Source: Pezizomycotina sp. ARF18 (lineage: Eukaryota > Ascomycota). Taken from it: 64,000 bases of DNA. Below, in pieces: positions 32,175 to 44,500 of the stretch; position 1 is the stretch's first letter; every line of letters begins with the position of its first letter. Position numbers and translations under genes: made by a program. The notes beneath the pieces were generated by a model that was not told the DNA's origin, did not search any database, and saw nothing but the letters and a program-made list of their open reading frames with translations. The stretch covers positions 254,824 to 318,823 of the forward strand of contig AZLU01000003.1 in the NCBI GenBank assembly GCA_002224055.1, in the 5' to 3' direction.

Positions 32175-34057
32175 ATGAGGTACACCGCCAGATACTATCC
32201 TCCTATGGCTTTCTCATCCTCAGTATCTATCTTTTCTACGCGATGTCCGTCTTAGCCGATGACCCATACGGCGAAATCGAAGTCCTCGAAGTCCCCGCCG
32301 ATCACATCGAAAACATCAACAGCTTCGAAAATTCGGATGACGCCATGGTTTACGATGAACAGAGCCCTGAGTTTCTCGCTACTGTAATGGACCCATTCGT
32401 CGAAGAAGTGCTCTACGATCCGGATAACGATTCAGCCATTCCACGCCACTCGGACGTCAAAACGCTGGCGAAAAGGGCGGACAAGGAAGACGCTCAGAGC
32501 AGCCAGATGAATGTCGACCATTCCGGGAAAAGGAAGCGACCTGCCAATAACCCGCCCGGCTCAAACTCCGATTCGGAAACAGACCAAACCGCTCAGCATA
32601 TCGGGGGCGAGCAACAAACTCTGCAGCACACCTCAGCGCAAAAACAAAAGCAGAAAGGGAGCCAAAGTCGAGACAAAGAGAAGAAACTACGGCTTAACGG
32701 CACGGCACAACACGGAACGCAACTACAACAACACGAAGAGGATCCCTCAAGACACGGTCAATCAAGTCAGCATCACGAAGCCTTTCCGGAAACACATGCA
32801 GGTAGCCCCTCTCGAGTGCAGCTCCCGACCGGTAATGAAGACATTCTCCCCAACAATGCTCTGCTAGTCCCTGTACCAGTCCGAGCACAGGCAGTTCAGT
32901 TCCCTTTCCATTATTCGGAAAATGGAAATCAAGTACCAAAATCGACTAGACCGTTCTGTTTAATTCCTGAGGAACGGCACTCCGAGAAAGCGAGCTCAGA
33001 AATTTTAGCCCTTTGTAAAAAGGACTGCAAGTGCCATGAAGGCAGGAATGTGGATTGTCTCTCGTCCGTTCATCATACTACACCCGCAATCTTGAGTGGA
33101 GAGGACCCTGATCTCTACTGCCATAAGGCTGCTGGATGCTTCTGCTTGGGAGCTAGCTGGATCGAGGAGAACCCAGGTCCTGCCCCTCCCGCCCAAGAAA
33201 ACATGGAACATCCTAAATGCAAAGGCCTATTCTCACGTATGTGTAAGGGCTGTTTATGCGATAGTAGTCCTGCTTCAAATGGCACCTTAAGTCATTGCAA
33301 TACGTCCCCTTCTATTGCATTGCTTGAGGTTGCTTTTCAGGGTTCGGGTTGAGCGCAGCCAAGGGAGAAGTTAGCGAAGAGTTATCAATATTCTACAGCC
33401 TCAAGGGCGGTGGTGGCTGCGAATGCTCCGCCGATGGTCCAGTGTCAGCCGCTCAGGTTCGCATCCGCTACAGCATCCCAAGTCCCATTCAACACAAGTG
33501 CCGAAAACAGCGAAACCATTCTGCGTACCCCCGGGGCCACATCCCAGATTTGCGTCGCAGTGTCGGGCAGACTGCGACTGCATCGCTGGCGAGCTTAAAA
33601 ACTGCCTCTCATCCCTTTTAAGTAAACCTGAAGGGTCCGTTAAAGACTTCAAATACAAGGCTCGGGAAACACCAGATAAGTATTGCGCAGAAAATCTCGG
33701 TTGTCATTGCTTAGGGTATAGCTGGGTCGAGAAGGTCCCGCCTCCCCTAAGGAAAGAGGACATAAGAAAGACCGATGTCGCCTCCTTCCCCCGAAGTGCG
33801 GAGGGCTGTTTGATCATATGTGTAATGGCTGCCAATGCATGATCAGAAAACCAAGACGCAAATCAAATATATATATTGCAAATTTAAAAAGAGAATCAGT
33901 ACTGGAGAATTGCTTCAGTTCGCCTTTGATGAAGTCACTTGCAATGGCATGGCCATGGCCCAGCTCTGAGAGAATGTGGCAGGCGGAGGCAGTAACATTC
34001 TGCAAAGGAGGTCTCGAAATGGGTGGCTGCTCTTGTGGGGACCACTTGTTTAAGTAG
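32175..34057 (+). CDS. secreted, Kex2-processed, multi-module cysteine-rich protein, copy A
   Basis: I do not recognise this family. A hydrophobic leader (reading LILSIYLFYAMSVLAD around 32205-32260) suggests secretion. In the 369-codon frame starting at 32243 an acidic pro-segment follows, with a conserved LAKR|AD site (KR at residues 77-78) that fits Kex2 cleavage. Next is a long Q/H/S/K-rich low-complexity linker to about residue 230. A cysteine module then has Cys at 239, 258, 262, 264, 272, 293, 299, 301, 326, 334, 337 and 339. It contains CKKDCKC, GCFCLGASWIEENPGP and MCKGCLCD. A second module of the same pattern (CRADCDC, GCHCLGYSWVE) and a third, weaker one follow to 34057 in other frames. 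The protein is interrupted in a few places. A tandem copy lies at 35708-38172. Confidence 0.7.
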
Positions 34058-34134
34058 CTAGCGTGGCTTAAGCAGTGGGTCTCGCCTTAAATCCCTTTTA
34101 CCAAAACTACCTGGTCGAAAACATTAAGCCAATA

Positions 34135-34177
<43 letters not shown>

Positions 34178-35707
34178 CAATGTACTGTTTCCTTTACTAA
34201 GTGTTATTAAAAATTTCAGTCACTTAAAGATTAGACATCAGAATAGCCCGGTTTCTTCCCTTGCATTTTGTAGACTAATTTAATTCCTTGGGTAATTATA
34301 AGACAAATATATATATAAAAGTTCCTCTACCAAGAAATATTCCAAGTACCGCGAGCGGCTGGGGATTATTCATGCTGGTTGCTTCCATATTTTCAAATGC
34401 TTCAAGTGATATCAAGAGGGATTGCTCGTTTTAATGTGTGAAAAAGAGATCGTTAATGGATCAAGGACGGTATTGCATTTCGATCCGTTCTAGTACTTTT
34501 TTGTTCATAAACCTTCGAAAGTTAGCAACCTCGACAACGCTTAACCAATAGCATCTCTGGTACGACCTCCTTGCACCTCAGAGGCATATTTTAGCATTAT
34601 CGGGTCTCGTTCCATTCATCCTATCCCAATCCTAACCGATGACACAAAAGGGGTTTTTTTTTTTTTTCAAAATAAAATTCAATTCAAGGTTCCCCGATAC
34701 GTATATATCAGGCTCGGGACCGTTCGAAAGAGGGCCCTAATATCAAAATTAAATAAAGCATAGTTATGGAGATCTTGAACAAGGGGGAGCTTTTTACTGT
34801 TATGAATTCATTATTGATCCTTTTTTAAATCTTGTTAACATGCAAAAGGAGATCGCAGTAGTTTTGACGGTCCCTTGAAGGTATAACAGCCTGTAAGTTC
34901 TTTAGCTACTTGGAGCCATTAGCTTGTATGAATGTGGTTGCTTAAGTAGTTAAGCGGTTGGATCATGAGCTCATCGTAATTTAGGCCGATAGACGCCGTA
35001 TCGGAATAATCCGTCGTGAAATGCACTTGCACTACTTCGGAATATAACACGTATCTCAGATTTAGATCGAGAAAAGCTTTAGTAGCACAAGAATTGAAGA
35101 ATCTGGCCTCTTTTCCTTCCAATGCTCTGGCGGGTCGTAAGTTTGTTGATTGTTCAGGACTTTCTTAGCCGCCTTGACTAACTTTGTTTTTCTTGGAGAC
35201 TATATACACAACACTCCAAAGAGAGGAACGCGGATACACAAAGCCAGTATCATATCAGAGTTATATTAAAGGATAATATGATACCAATATTTAGCGTGCC
35301 CCTGATAGCGCGTTTTGACGTTTAAGTAGGTTGGCGTACCGAACCTCCTTCGAAGGGTGTCGGGGCTGATCGCAACTATACTCATTAAAACTACTATAGA
35401 ATCACAAAATGAGTGAGAACCGTAGTGGCGTACTAACACATCCGTGGATGAGCGTGAAGCTATAGCTTCGCATATGCAGAACTTGAGCCCTCTCATCTTG
35501 TTCAAATGCCTGGATGTGCGTAATTAACCTCCCGTCTTCGAGATTTTATCACCGGTAACCTACTTACGTACACCTCTAGCACTTCGATATCCTTCTCTCA
35601 GAAATATTATTTATAATTTCTATTCAATTCGTCCACTATCACGGTAGAAACACCTCGGAGATATAGGTAGCAAGCCTTCAGGCGCAACTCGTTTCATCCA
35701 TCCTGCC
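34058..35707. other. spacer between the two cysteine-rich genes
   Basis: Begins with a (TTA)n tract (34135-34174). Short minus-strand frames (34919-35122, 35266-35505) have no domain. Right end: the presumed promoter of copy B. Confidence 0.4.
34135..34174. repeat. (TTA)n microsatellite
   Basis: About thirteen TTA units just 3' of the first cysteine-rich gene. Simple-sequence repeat seen directly. Confidence 0.9.
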
Positions 35708-38172
35708 ATGCTTCCTCCCTATAGACTTCTACACCTCGGTATACACTTTTTCTACGCCTTACCCGTCTTCTCCCATGACCCGTATGACGGATCCCAAGCC
35801 TCCGTCGAGCACATTGAAAGCGCCAATAGCCTTGAAAAGTCAGACCACACCATGACATACAACGAACAGAGCATCAACTTCCCCGATTCGAATAACGATA
35901 CAGCCCTTACGATCTTCCTGGAAGCCGAAACGCTGGTCAAAAGGGCAGACAATGAGGCTATCCAAAAAAGTCCAATGAACCTCGACTCCCAACACTCCCC
36001 GCACTCCCCGCAGGAAGCCATTATCGACCCAAGCTTGTCAGCTTTGTCTCCACCAACCTGCGACGACGATTCTCATATTGGGGACGTATGTAGGCAGGGA
36101 TGCCTTTGCGACACTGGTAACAGCGGCTAGGCTGTACAGAACGGTTTCAGAAGCTGCGATCTTCGTGCGACTACGGATCCTACGATCAAGGCGAAGACGG
36201 GGATTGAAGCCACCCGTTCCTGTGAGGAGCAAGGGGAGTGTATCTGTGGCCCCCAGCACACGTTTTCGCCGAGCCGTGAAGACAGGTCTCACATCGGACA
36301 GATATGCCAGCAGAAATACCTTTGTGTCACTTAGAAAAAGGGTGATCACAAGGAGAACAAATTCAAAAATGCAACCTTCACGAGGCCGCAGATCCCAAGA
36401 TTAGGCTCAAGTAGAAGAATAGAAAAGCTGCGATCTATTTTTGTCACGACAAGGGAGATGTAGCTGCGGCGATGATAGTCGAGCAGATAAGACCTCGCTA
36501 GCAAGAGAGAAACGGTGTGCCAGCAAGAGTCCGCCCGGCTCAAATTCCGATTCAGACACTGTTAACCACTCACAACCAAAGTAGCCAGGATCCCGAGGTC
36601 GTGATCGATTGAAGAGCATACGACTTGACGACACGGTACAACACGGGCAAAATCCATCCAGCCAAGGCGGATCTATTCATCACGGGGTGCTTCCGGAGAC
36701 ACAAGCAGGTAGCTCCTCGCAAGTGCAGCTCCCGTCCGACGATCAGGACAGTCCCCCGAAAATTTTCAGCTTACCCACGTGCCTGTCAGAGTATAGGTAG
36801 TCTGGCGTCCTTTCCATTACACCGAAAAAGCAAATTAAGTACTAATATCGGCTAGACCGTTCTGTGCAATGCCCGTAGAAGGGGATGCAGAACTTTCAGC
36901 CCGTTGTCGAAAGGACTGTTGGTGCAATAAGGGAAGCCTCTCGAATTGCTCTCGTCCCTGCGCAAAGCGAAACCAAAAAGCTGACTAACGCACAATGGAA
37001 TAAACCCAACGACGCGGTTGGTGCTTCTGTTTGGGGCCAGCTGGATCGAGGAGATCCCAGGTCCTCCCCGTCAAGTCCCGCAAGGGGATATAGAGCGTCC
37101 TAAATGCAAAAGCCCATTCTCACATATGTGCAAAGGTTATCAATGCGATAAAAGCGGTGGCCAACCTGGGGGGTGAGCTGAAAAACGGAAGACGATCCTT
37201 GAGTTATTGCGATAATTCCCATTTTATTCCTTTGCTTGTGGCCTTTTCTGGGTTCGGGTTGGCGATTACCAAGAGCGAGTTCAGCTACGAATTGTCGAGA
37301 TTTTGCGGCCTCGACGAGGGTAGGGGTGGCTGTAAGTGTCCGGGATCTAAGACTGGTACCGATTAATCCGAACCCGCCGGAACCAGCAGTGCAGCATCCG
37401 CAATCCCAGTCAACCCTCACGCCAGCAAGAGCGAAACCGTTCTGTATACCACCAAAGAGAGGTGAAAAGTGGGTACGCGATGCAGATCAAATTGCAAGTG
37501 CATCAATGGCAAGCTCAAGAATTGCCGCACATCGCTGCGTAATGGTTCTGCAAACACGGGAGGCATTTTCCCTAAAACAGACGAGGAGGCAGATGCCTGG
37601 TGTCGGGAAAGATCGGATGCCGCTGTTTAGGGTATAGCTGGACCGAGCGGATCCCAGGCGAGCCCCAGGCCTCAAGACGGGATCGCTCTTACTGGTACCC
37701 TTCATGCAGAGGGGTGTTCGCTCATATGTGCAACGGCTGCATATGTGTCATGCCAACTTCAAGCACGATATTACAGAAGCGATGTTTCGATTCGCCTTTC
37801 ATTAAAGCGCTTCAAAGAGCTTGGCCTGCGCGCGGCCCGCAAACTAGTTCAAATACAATCTGGGAAAAGGAAGCGAACAGATTCTGCGATAAAGATCTCG
37901 GGGCGGGAGTTGCGATTGTAAGGAGGATAGTAACAGAGCGGTCAATAAAAATAGCCCCCAGCAAAGAAGCCACGGCGGTGCAGCTACTAAGCCCCAAGCT
38001 GCACAACGGCAGGATATCGTTCCAATACCAGATTTCTTGGGTACAAGTATCTTTGAGAAAATGTAGTCCCAGGCTAGAGAAAATGCTTCTGGTCCCCCCT
38101 CCTTTTTTTTCCTTTTTTGTACATAATATTATTATTATCCCTATTGCCGTTATTATCGTTATTTTTAATTAG
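35708..38172 (+). CDS. secreted, Kex2-processed, multi-module cysteine-rich protein, copy B
   Basis: Tandem paralog of 32175-34057. The leader reads from the ATG at 35708 (LLHLGIHFFYALPVFSHDPY) and is colinear with copy A's leader. The pro-segment again has an acidic stretch and a Kex2-type site, LVKR|AD. This copy carries extra N-terminal Cys motifs not seen in A (VCRQGCLCD near 36087; CEEQGECICG and ICQQKYLC to 36330). The shared Q/H/S linker follows, then modules with CRKDCWC / GACFCLG and, near 37620, GCRCLGYSWTERIPG with MCNGCIC. The C-terminus reads CFDSPFIKALQRAWPA, matching CFSSPLMKSLAMAWPW in copy A, so homology runs end to end. It is interrupted in several places and more decayed than A. 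Function unknown; a host-interaction or cell-wall role would be inference. Confidence 0.65.
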
Positions 38173-38389
38173 CTATGAATCTCACAATGTAAGCAGTAAA
38201 TAGTTGAGAAATCGATAGATCTTGGAGGCGGAAATGCTGTATATCAGTCTCGTTGGATGTCAGCAATGGCGATGTAGTATTCAAAGGGCTCGGATGAAGA
38301 GTTATATGGAGATTTACACCAAATTCATGTGTCGAGTGCCCTGAGCCCGTGTGAATTTCTGAAGCGCATACCCCAAGTCCACGGAAGGT

Positions 38390-39440
38390 AGAAACCATGG
38401 CTACTCGACATACCTCCTCCGCTACTAGAAACTGCATTTTTGAAGGCACTCAGCAGAGGCTCATAAGGCTATTTTCTTCTCATGAGCTATAACTAAAGTT
38501 CGGATCACTCGAGCTTACGTTCAGACCCGGATTTTCATGACGAGAGCTTTCGTTGAATAACGATTATGAAGTTTGAGATTTTATAGTTCCTTAGCCTACA
38601 CTCGAAAAGTCTGAAGTTGGCATTATTCAAATGAGCTCGCGAAAGTAAGTTATAAGTAGAAATATTTAGTTCTCACGGGTCTTGACCCAGGTTTAATCCC
38701 CAGTCTTTACGCTGATCCCCTACGTCGCCGCTCTAGTTAAGCAATAGATTGACGGCCTTCTTTTACTAGCCATTGTTGTTGGTTTCTCCACTTAGTCCTT
38801 CCACGGGAAAAACTGCCTCTTTGAAGAGATCTCTGGAGAAATAAGAAATCTACTTCCAAAAGTCTGTCGTGAAAAGTCAATCCACTCGTATTCATGCAGT
38901 AGACTTTATATTGACGAGATCTTTTTTCCGACGAGCTTCTTATAGTTTAAGATTATTTAAGTCACATTTCACGGAAGAAGGTCTCCTTAACCTAGCTCTC
39001 CACAGCGCATGGGCTATACCATCAGAACCGTGGCAGAGTGGTGAGTGGGATTTAATGTGTGATATGCCGTAGTTCGAAGTTTCAATCCAACAATATATTT
39101 GATAATTAAGAGAAAATGTTTCTTTTATAACAAACTAGACGAAAAAATTTGAAAACGTCCTCTAAGCCACACATGGCCACCCCAACATACCTCTCCAGCC
39201 ATAAAAACTACACCATGAATGCGCAAGAAAGAGGCGAATAAGATCGTATAATTAGTCTATTATCATATTGGCTCTCGATCCACTCTTATACTTAAAATTC
39301 TATAAACTTCTTGTTGATAACGTGACAACGAAACAAATTCAAATCATATTTCAACGTTCAGGGCTTGCTTAACCTACCTATTTCCGCAAGATGAAGGCTG
39401 TAGTTCAAATGTCTCATCGATCTGGATTGAAATAACTGCT
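38390..39440 (+). repeat. three diverged tandem units of ~280-370 bp
   Basis: Units start near 38390, 38765 and 39165. Shared blocks in order: CATGGCTACTCGACATACCT (unit 1; CATGGCCACCCCAACATACC in unit 3), a ctac-tagaaactgc-like block, an AGAGG / ATAAG block, a GACGAGA...TTT block, a CCTTAGCCTA / CCTTAACCTA / GCTTAACCTA block, and a tRNA T-arm-like block near the end (38691, 39072, 39390). Divergence is high, so this is an old local triplication. It could be a SINE that inserted in tandem or a duplicated tRNA-bearing segment. Confidence 0.5.
39023..39085 (+). other. RNA polymerase III box-like pair (tRNA or SINE remnant)
   Basis: TGGCAGAGTGG matches the tRNA A-box consensus TRGYNNARNGG exactly. 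About 40 bases on, AGTTCGAAGTTTC resembles a B-box (GWTCRANNC) with its last position altered. The intervening sequence and the acceptor stem do not fold as a full tRNA, so this is a remnant or a SINE head. It lies in the second unit of the local tandem repeat. Confidence 0.4.
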
Positions 39441-40159
39441 TCTTGGGCCGAGGGAGTATAGGTTGGTCACCGCGAGATCTGACCATATCGAATATTGACA
39501 CATCCAATATCGAAAATCTGACAAGTTTCAGCAAGGCAGCAGATTATTATTTCTTAAGCTACCCTCTGCCAAGACGAAAGGATATTAATGAAAGCAACTA
39601 GGGAAGGCAGTTCCAACGATATGAATAATGTGCTGTAGAAAGCAGGCCAAAGCCTACTCAAGCTTTACAGCCCGAATCAAGACATGCCTGCGGCAGACGA
39701 AGCTAGTAGTCAACGACTTCAAAGCAGTAAATATCAAGAAAATTGTATCCCCAAAGCACCCTGCTCAGGTAGCAACGTATACAGATCGAAGCAGCTATTC
39801 GAGGAGAATCAGAGTATGAGCTTTTTACGCTTCAGTTCCAGTCTTTGCTCCACCCCAAAATCCACTTTCTTATCTTCAATCTCTCCAGGTTCCACCCGAG
39901 ACAAAATCCACGAGGTAGCGTAGGTTGCGCCTCAACATATCTCATTGCTTTATAAAACGGCACCGTTCGATCCGCCTCGACGAGGCGGATAGAGATCGTT
40001 TTTTTTTTTTTTTTTAATTCCTATTTTAGGTCTTGTCCTGGTATTACTCGTCAAGATCTCTACCACTATCGCTGTACGCCGCGGCGAGAAATTGGATGTG
40101 GCAAAAACACCACTAGCAAACCAAAAATCCACCTATCCTTCCTCTCCTCTCCGCACTTT
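39441..40159. other. intergenic with a 21-bp palindrome
   Basis: ATCCGCCTCG-A-CGAGGCGGAT (39970-39990) is a perfect inverted repeat about a single central base, followed by a T run (40000-40016). The CCG...CGG ends resemble an everted site for a zinc-cluster regulator. Alternatively, hairpin plus T run could end a polymerase III-type transcript. Overlapping plus-strand frames of 63-79 codons at 39628-39923 have no domain. Confidence 0.45.
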
Positions 40160-40470
40160 CACATCACAACGCAATCAAAGTCCCCACCGTACTTATGCTC
40201 CAAAAACTTCCAAACGCCGTACGGCGTATTATCCATAACCTCTGGCTCCCGATAGACGCAAAAGAGTATCGTCGATGAGGCAGTAAATCAACCCCAGCGC
40301 CCTCGCCTTTCTGGCACGGTCGTTTTCGGGGCTGCTGTGCGATGGTGATTGATGTAACCGAGCAAGCCTTCTTCATCGAGGAGCGCTTCATACGCAGGGA
40401 CCAGGGAATCCAGTTTGAGTAGCCTTTGAGGGGTGGGATGCTGATGTTTCGGCAGATGGTCGAAGCCATG
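40160..40470 (-). mobile_element. gag-like fossil (Ty1/copia type), copy 10
   Basis: From about 40469 on the minus strand the reading is SIPPLKGYSNWIPWSLRMK, the module's diagnostic opening. The rest is scattered over frames. Broken, roughly three interruptions. Gag module only, same strand as the others. Confidence 0.65.
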
Positions 40471-41169
40471 GTTGGTTGCGGGTCGGGTTGGGAGGGTATT
40501 TTGGTGGTTCGTCGGGGCTTGTTGGTTGTCGGGTGGTGGACTTTTCGGCGGACATTTTTAAACGAGCTTCAAGGGTTTAGTGATGAAGTTGTGAGGTGGA
40601 AGCGGAGACTGTGCTATTGTTCGATATTTTCAAATACGAGAATATATTCTTGCGCTCCTTGAAGGCCTTGTAGGATGACGATGGAAAGGAAACGCTTTGT
40701 AGTTCGAGGATAACCTTAAATCGTCCTTGATTAACCACGTGGAGTCCAAAAATCTAGACTCCGCCGAAGGACACGAAAGTTTAACAAATAAACTCAATTA
40801 CTATAGCTTCCGGTATTGATCGGTAGACGGTCTACTACACTTTCATCGTGTGAGATCGCAGAAAAAGAAATTTCTCTATCATTTGTCGTCATAAGCTATC
40901 AAGAATACCGACAACACTATTTGCGCACACCTCATCTCGACTAAGCAGACCGATAAACATGGATCATTAGCTAATTTTGATCCGGATCGCAGCATAGACA
41001 CACCTGGTGATTACTCTTCAAAAAGAAGTAATTGAACACTACAAGTAGATAATGGTTGACGCTCCCCTTGTATATAATGTCCTTTAGCTTCTTAGACTTT
41101 TAAAACGATTGCATCCATCACTATCGGTCTCAAAAGCTCTTAAAGTAATAACGAGCCCCTCACTTCCTT
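40471..41169. other. intergenic, no supported gene
   Basis: GC-richer on the left, AT-rich on the right. The 78-codon plus-strand frame at 40426-40662 is the opposite-strand shadow of the gag-like copy and its flank. Confidence 0.4.
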
Positions 41170-41490
41170 CGATCCATTTCTCTCACGCCACTCCTCCTAC
41201 GTATTCCTCGACTCCAGAACCTTCCAAACCATATGGCTCGACAGCAGATCCTTGTCCATCAAGTGCTTGAAGTGCTCGAACTGCGCGTCTTCGATGGAGC
41301 TGAAGATCAGCCTGCACACCTTCGCTTTCTGCCTGCGGTAGAGTTCCATGTCCTCCGTCGGGAAGGGTTCGCGGGGGTCGATGCAGGCGATAAGCCCTTC
41401 TTCTGCGAGGAGGGCTTTCATGCGGCACGACCAGGCGAACCAGTTCTCGGGTCCTTGAGCGGTGGGATGGCGAGGGCTATGAGAGAATCC
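41170..41490 (-). mobile_element. gag-like fossil (Ty1/copia type), copy 11
   Basis: Minus-strand landmarks: a P-P-L-K opening near 41460, then MKALLAEEGLIACIDPREPF and RLIFSSIEDAQFEHFKHLMD, with V-W-K-V-L-E near the end. Well preserved, with about one or two interruptions. Gag module only. A 12-bp tandem repeat lies just upstream (minus sense). Confidence 0.7.
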
Positions 41491-41518
41491 ATTGGTGCCG
41501 TGGGATGGGTTGGTGGAT

Positions 41519-41559
41519 GAAGCTGTGGAGGAAGCCGTGGAGGAAGCCGTGGAGGAAGT
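41519..41559. repeat. 12-bp tandem repeat (GAAGCYGTGGAG), about 3.5 units
   Basis: Direct repeat of GAAGC(T/C)GTGGAG next to the gag-like copy 11. In one frame it would encode an E-A-V-E repeat. Seen directly. Confidence 0.85.
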
Positions 41560-44500
41560 TAGTAAGGTTGTAAGGTATATTGCAGTGATTTGCTTTGGTG
41601 ATGCGCTATTAAAGAAGTAGTTGCTTCAACGCTCGTAGCTGATCCGATTACCTTTGAATACGTCTTTTAGCTCTTTTTCTCGATTGGTGAGATTCGAGGG
41701 AGAAAGGCTGAGGCGGGAGCCGAAAGTTTTCATTTTATTTTATTTATTTATTTATTTGTTTATTTATTTATTTTAAAAAGAAAAAAAAAAAAAAACAGAA
41801 ACTTGGAGAGTAATAAGGGTCTGAATTGCTGATTGTGGGGTGGGGCTTCGGTCCCCAGCTTCCAAAAACAAAATAACTAGAAATTTCGAAGCGATCGAGC
41901 CGGGCATGAAAGCAATTCAAACTATAAGTTGCTTTAGACCAATTGGACCAAGGCAAACCCGTATGAGCCCACTCTGGCTCCAATATAATCCATGTATGCC
42001 TTGTTTGCATAGAGCGATATTTCTTGTCGACATCAACATTTATAATTCATAACTTAACCTCTATATATTCTCCGAGATTGCATAAAGAAGAGACTCTCCC
42101 TCCCTCCCTCCCTCCCTCCCTCTCTATCATATATATATATATATACATATATATCTACGTTGGAGTTATCGCTCATAACTAAACGTATACACTCGCCCAC
42201 ACCGAGCGTCTTTCAGGTTTTTCGGGGCAAACAAGATATAATTGGAAACTTTAGCAATTTAATATCAATATTATCGTCAAGAAATGGTTCAAGTAACCGT
42301 TGTGAATATACTTACCGAGACAAATAATCAGGTTAACGAGATGTATACAAATTTTAAAATCCCAAATTACCGCTCCCAAAAACATTCTAGTTGATGGCGG
42401 CTGTATACGCAGCTTAGGGAAGCACTCATCTACTATGAAGAAGCCCAGGAACGGTTTTCCTTGTATCACACTCTCAATACATCATCGCATTGAAGAACAA
42501 ATACTCGAAAATTAGAAATATTCTCTTTGGACCCAACCTTATCGGTTTTTTAGCAACATGAATCGCAGGTTATAGTGCAATTCTGACTCCTTAGGATGAT
42601 TTTCTGCAAATTGATTTTCTGCAAATTTATACGTGCGCTATACAAACGCTCACTAAGAATATCAGCCGCGTCCTTTATTAAGTATATTTCTAGTGCCTTT
42701 TAATCGTCGTATAACTAGACTTGTATTTATATTAGTTTATTACTACTATTAATGCTCTGTAATATACATGCATTTGCGTGGATTTTCGTCTTCGTAGATT
42801 GTAAATGACTACTTACGCAGGAGCTACAACCTCAGTTTAGCAGATGCGGCAACAGAACTTTTCGAGACTCCCATGGCAACCAAAATTTCATAGAAAATAC
42901 GCTTAAGGTTTGTTTGGCGAGGTCGAAATCCGGGGTAAAATGCGGGGAAGGAAGGATTCGTATCGCCTTGATGTTACACACACCAAAACCTTATTTCAAC
43001 CCTTGTCACTCTCAAACACAATACTGTTCACGCTCCAAATTCTATACGATGAAGTATATACGAGCTCGTAATACGAGAAGAAATGGTATATTCTACCATC
43101 TGTCGTAAAAATGGCAGATTTCGCTTATTCTAAAACCACAGAAGTAATACTCAGATCTACATAGTTGTTCCTCTGGCTTAGTTTATAGCCTCTAGAGCTT
43201 CAAGCACATTGATTATGTATTTAGCCATGTTTTGTCAGGTAGGCGCTCTAGCGAGCCTAATCAACCCCCCTCGCAATGGGTTGGTTCTAAAACTCTACGA
43301 ACAGGCGGGAGCCGATATCAAATATCACATCCACAACAGTTTTGAACGCGGTTTGGGGCGATGGAACCTGACTTCTTGAAAAATTCTACCATTTGGTTTT
43401 CTGGGAGGCATCTCAAAATAGCCTGTGGGCTGCGTACTGATACATGCTAGATAGACGCCGTAGCCACAAGATAAACCAGTTATACCAAACATTCAGCGCA
43501 CCGCTTCTTAAAATCCATAATATCCTACTTTAAGCATGGGTAATAATAGATCATTTATCAGCCAAGCGATTTAAAGCAAGTATTATACGCGAAAAGGACT
43601 TGGTACGTCTATTGATAAAGACGGCGACGAAACTATGAAAATAATAAACTAGGATCCAGACCCAAGTACTTGCACTAACAATTTCTAACTCTATTCCTCC
43701 AGACAGAAGAGACTGAGACCTAGAGATATAGAACCAAGGAATCAAAGGCTCTACGAAGGCGAATAATATACGAACGTAACTCATTAGCCCTCAAGTAACA
43801 TTAGCCTACCACAAGGTTCAAACATAAAAATTAAAAAGTAAAATTCCTCCCTGCACGTATCGAATCTGGTAGGCTTTCCATGTCAACAGTGCCTACGATG
43901 TTCGATTATAGTCAATCCTATTACAATATAGCGTTGCTATTGTAAGTATTCCTGAAGTGTTAAAGCACTTATCCGCTATTTTATCAAGTAGACTTGATTG
44001 GGTTATTCTCAAAATAAAATGAATTCGCCAATAATATTCATTAACGAAACGCTTAAACTAGCCTTTATAGAATATATTAGTTAAAATTAACCATCACAAT
44101 TGTGTAACACAGACGTCTGCCTTATATATATATACCTTAAGAAATATAATAATAATATATAAGTAATTGGCTAGTATATAGGTGAAATTGATTTTTGTAA
44201 ACGTTGTACGAGCGTACGCTTTCAGGGGAAACGGGTGGCACAGTGAACGAACCCTAATGAGCACGTGTCCAGTTCTTAAGAAAATAAGGAACCTAACACA
44301 GCATTACGAGCGTACCAGGTGTCGTTCCTTTCCGTGCTTCCGCTTTTTCTCGTTTAGAGATAAAATCGAATCCCGAAAAACCATGCTGTCTTACCAGCAG
44401 GCTGTACTTGTATTTATCTTTCGTGATATATATGCACGATAATAGCAGAATTTTAGACACGACGGAGTTGACCGTTAAAATGCTAAGAAAAGCAGGTACA

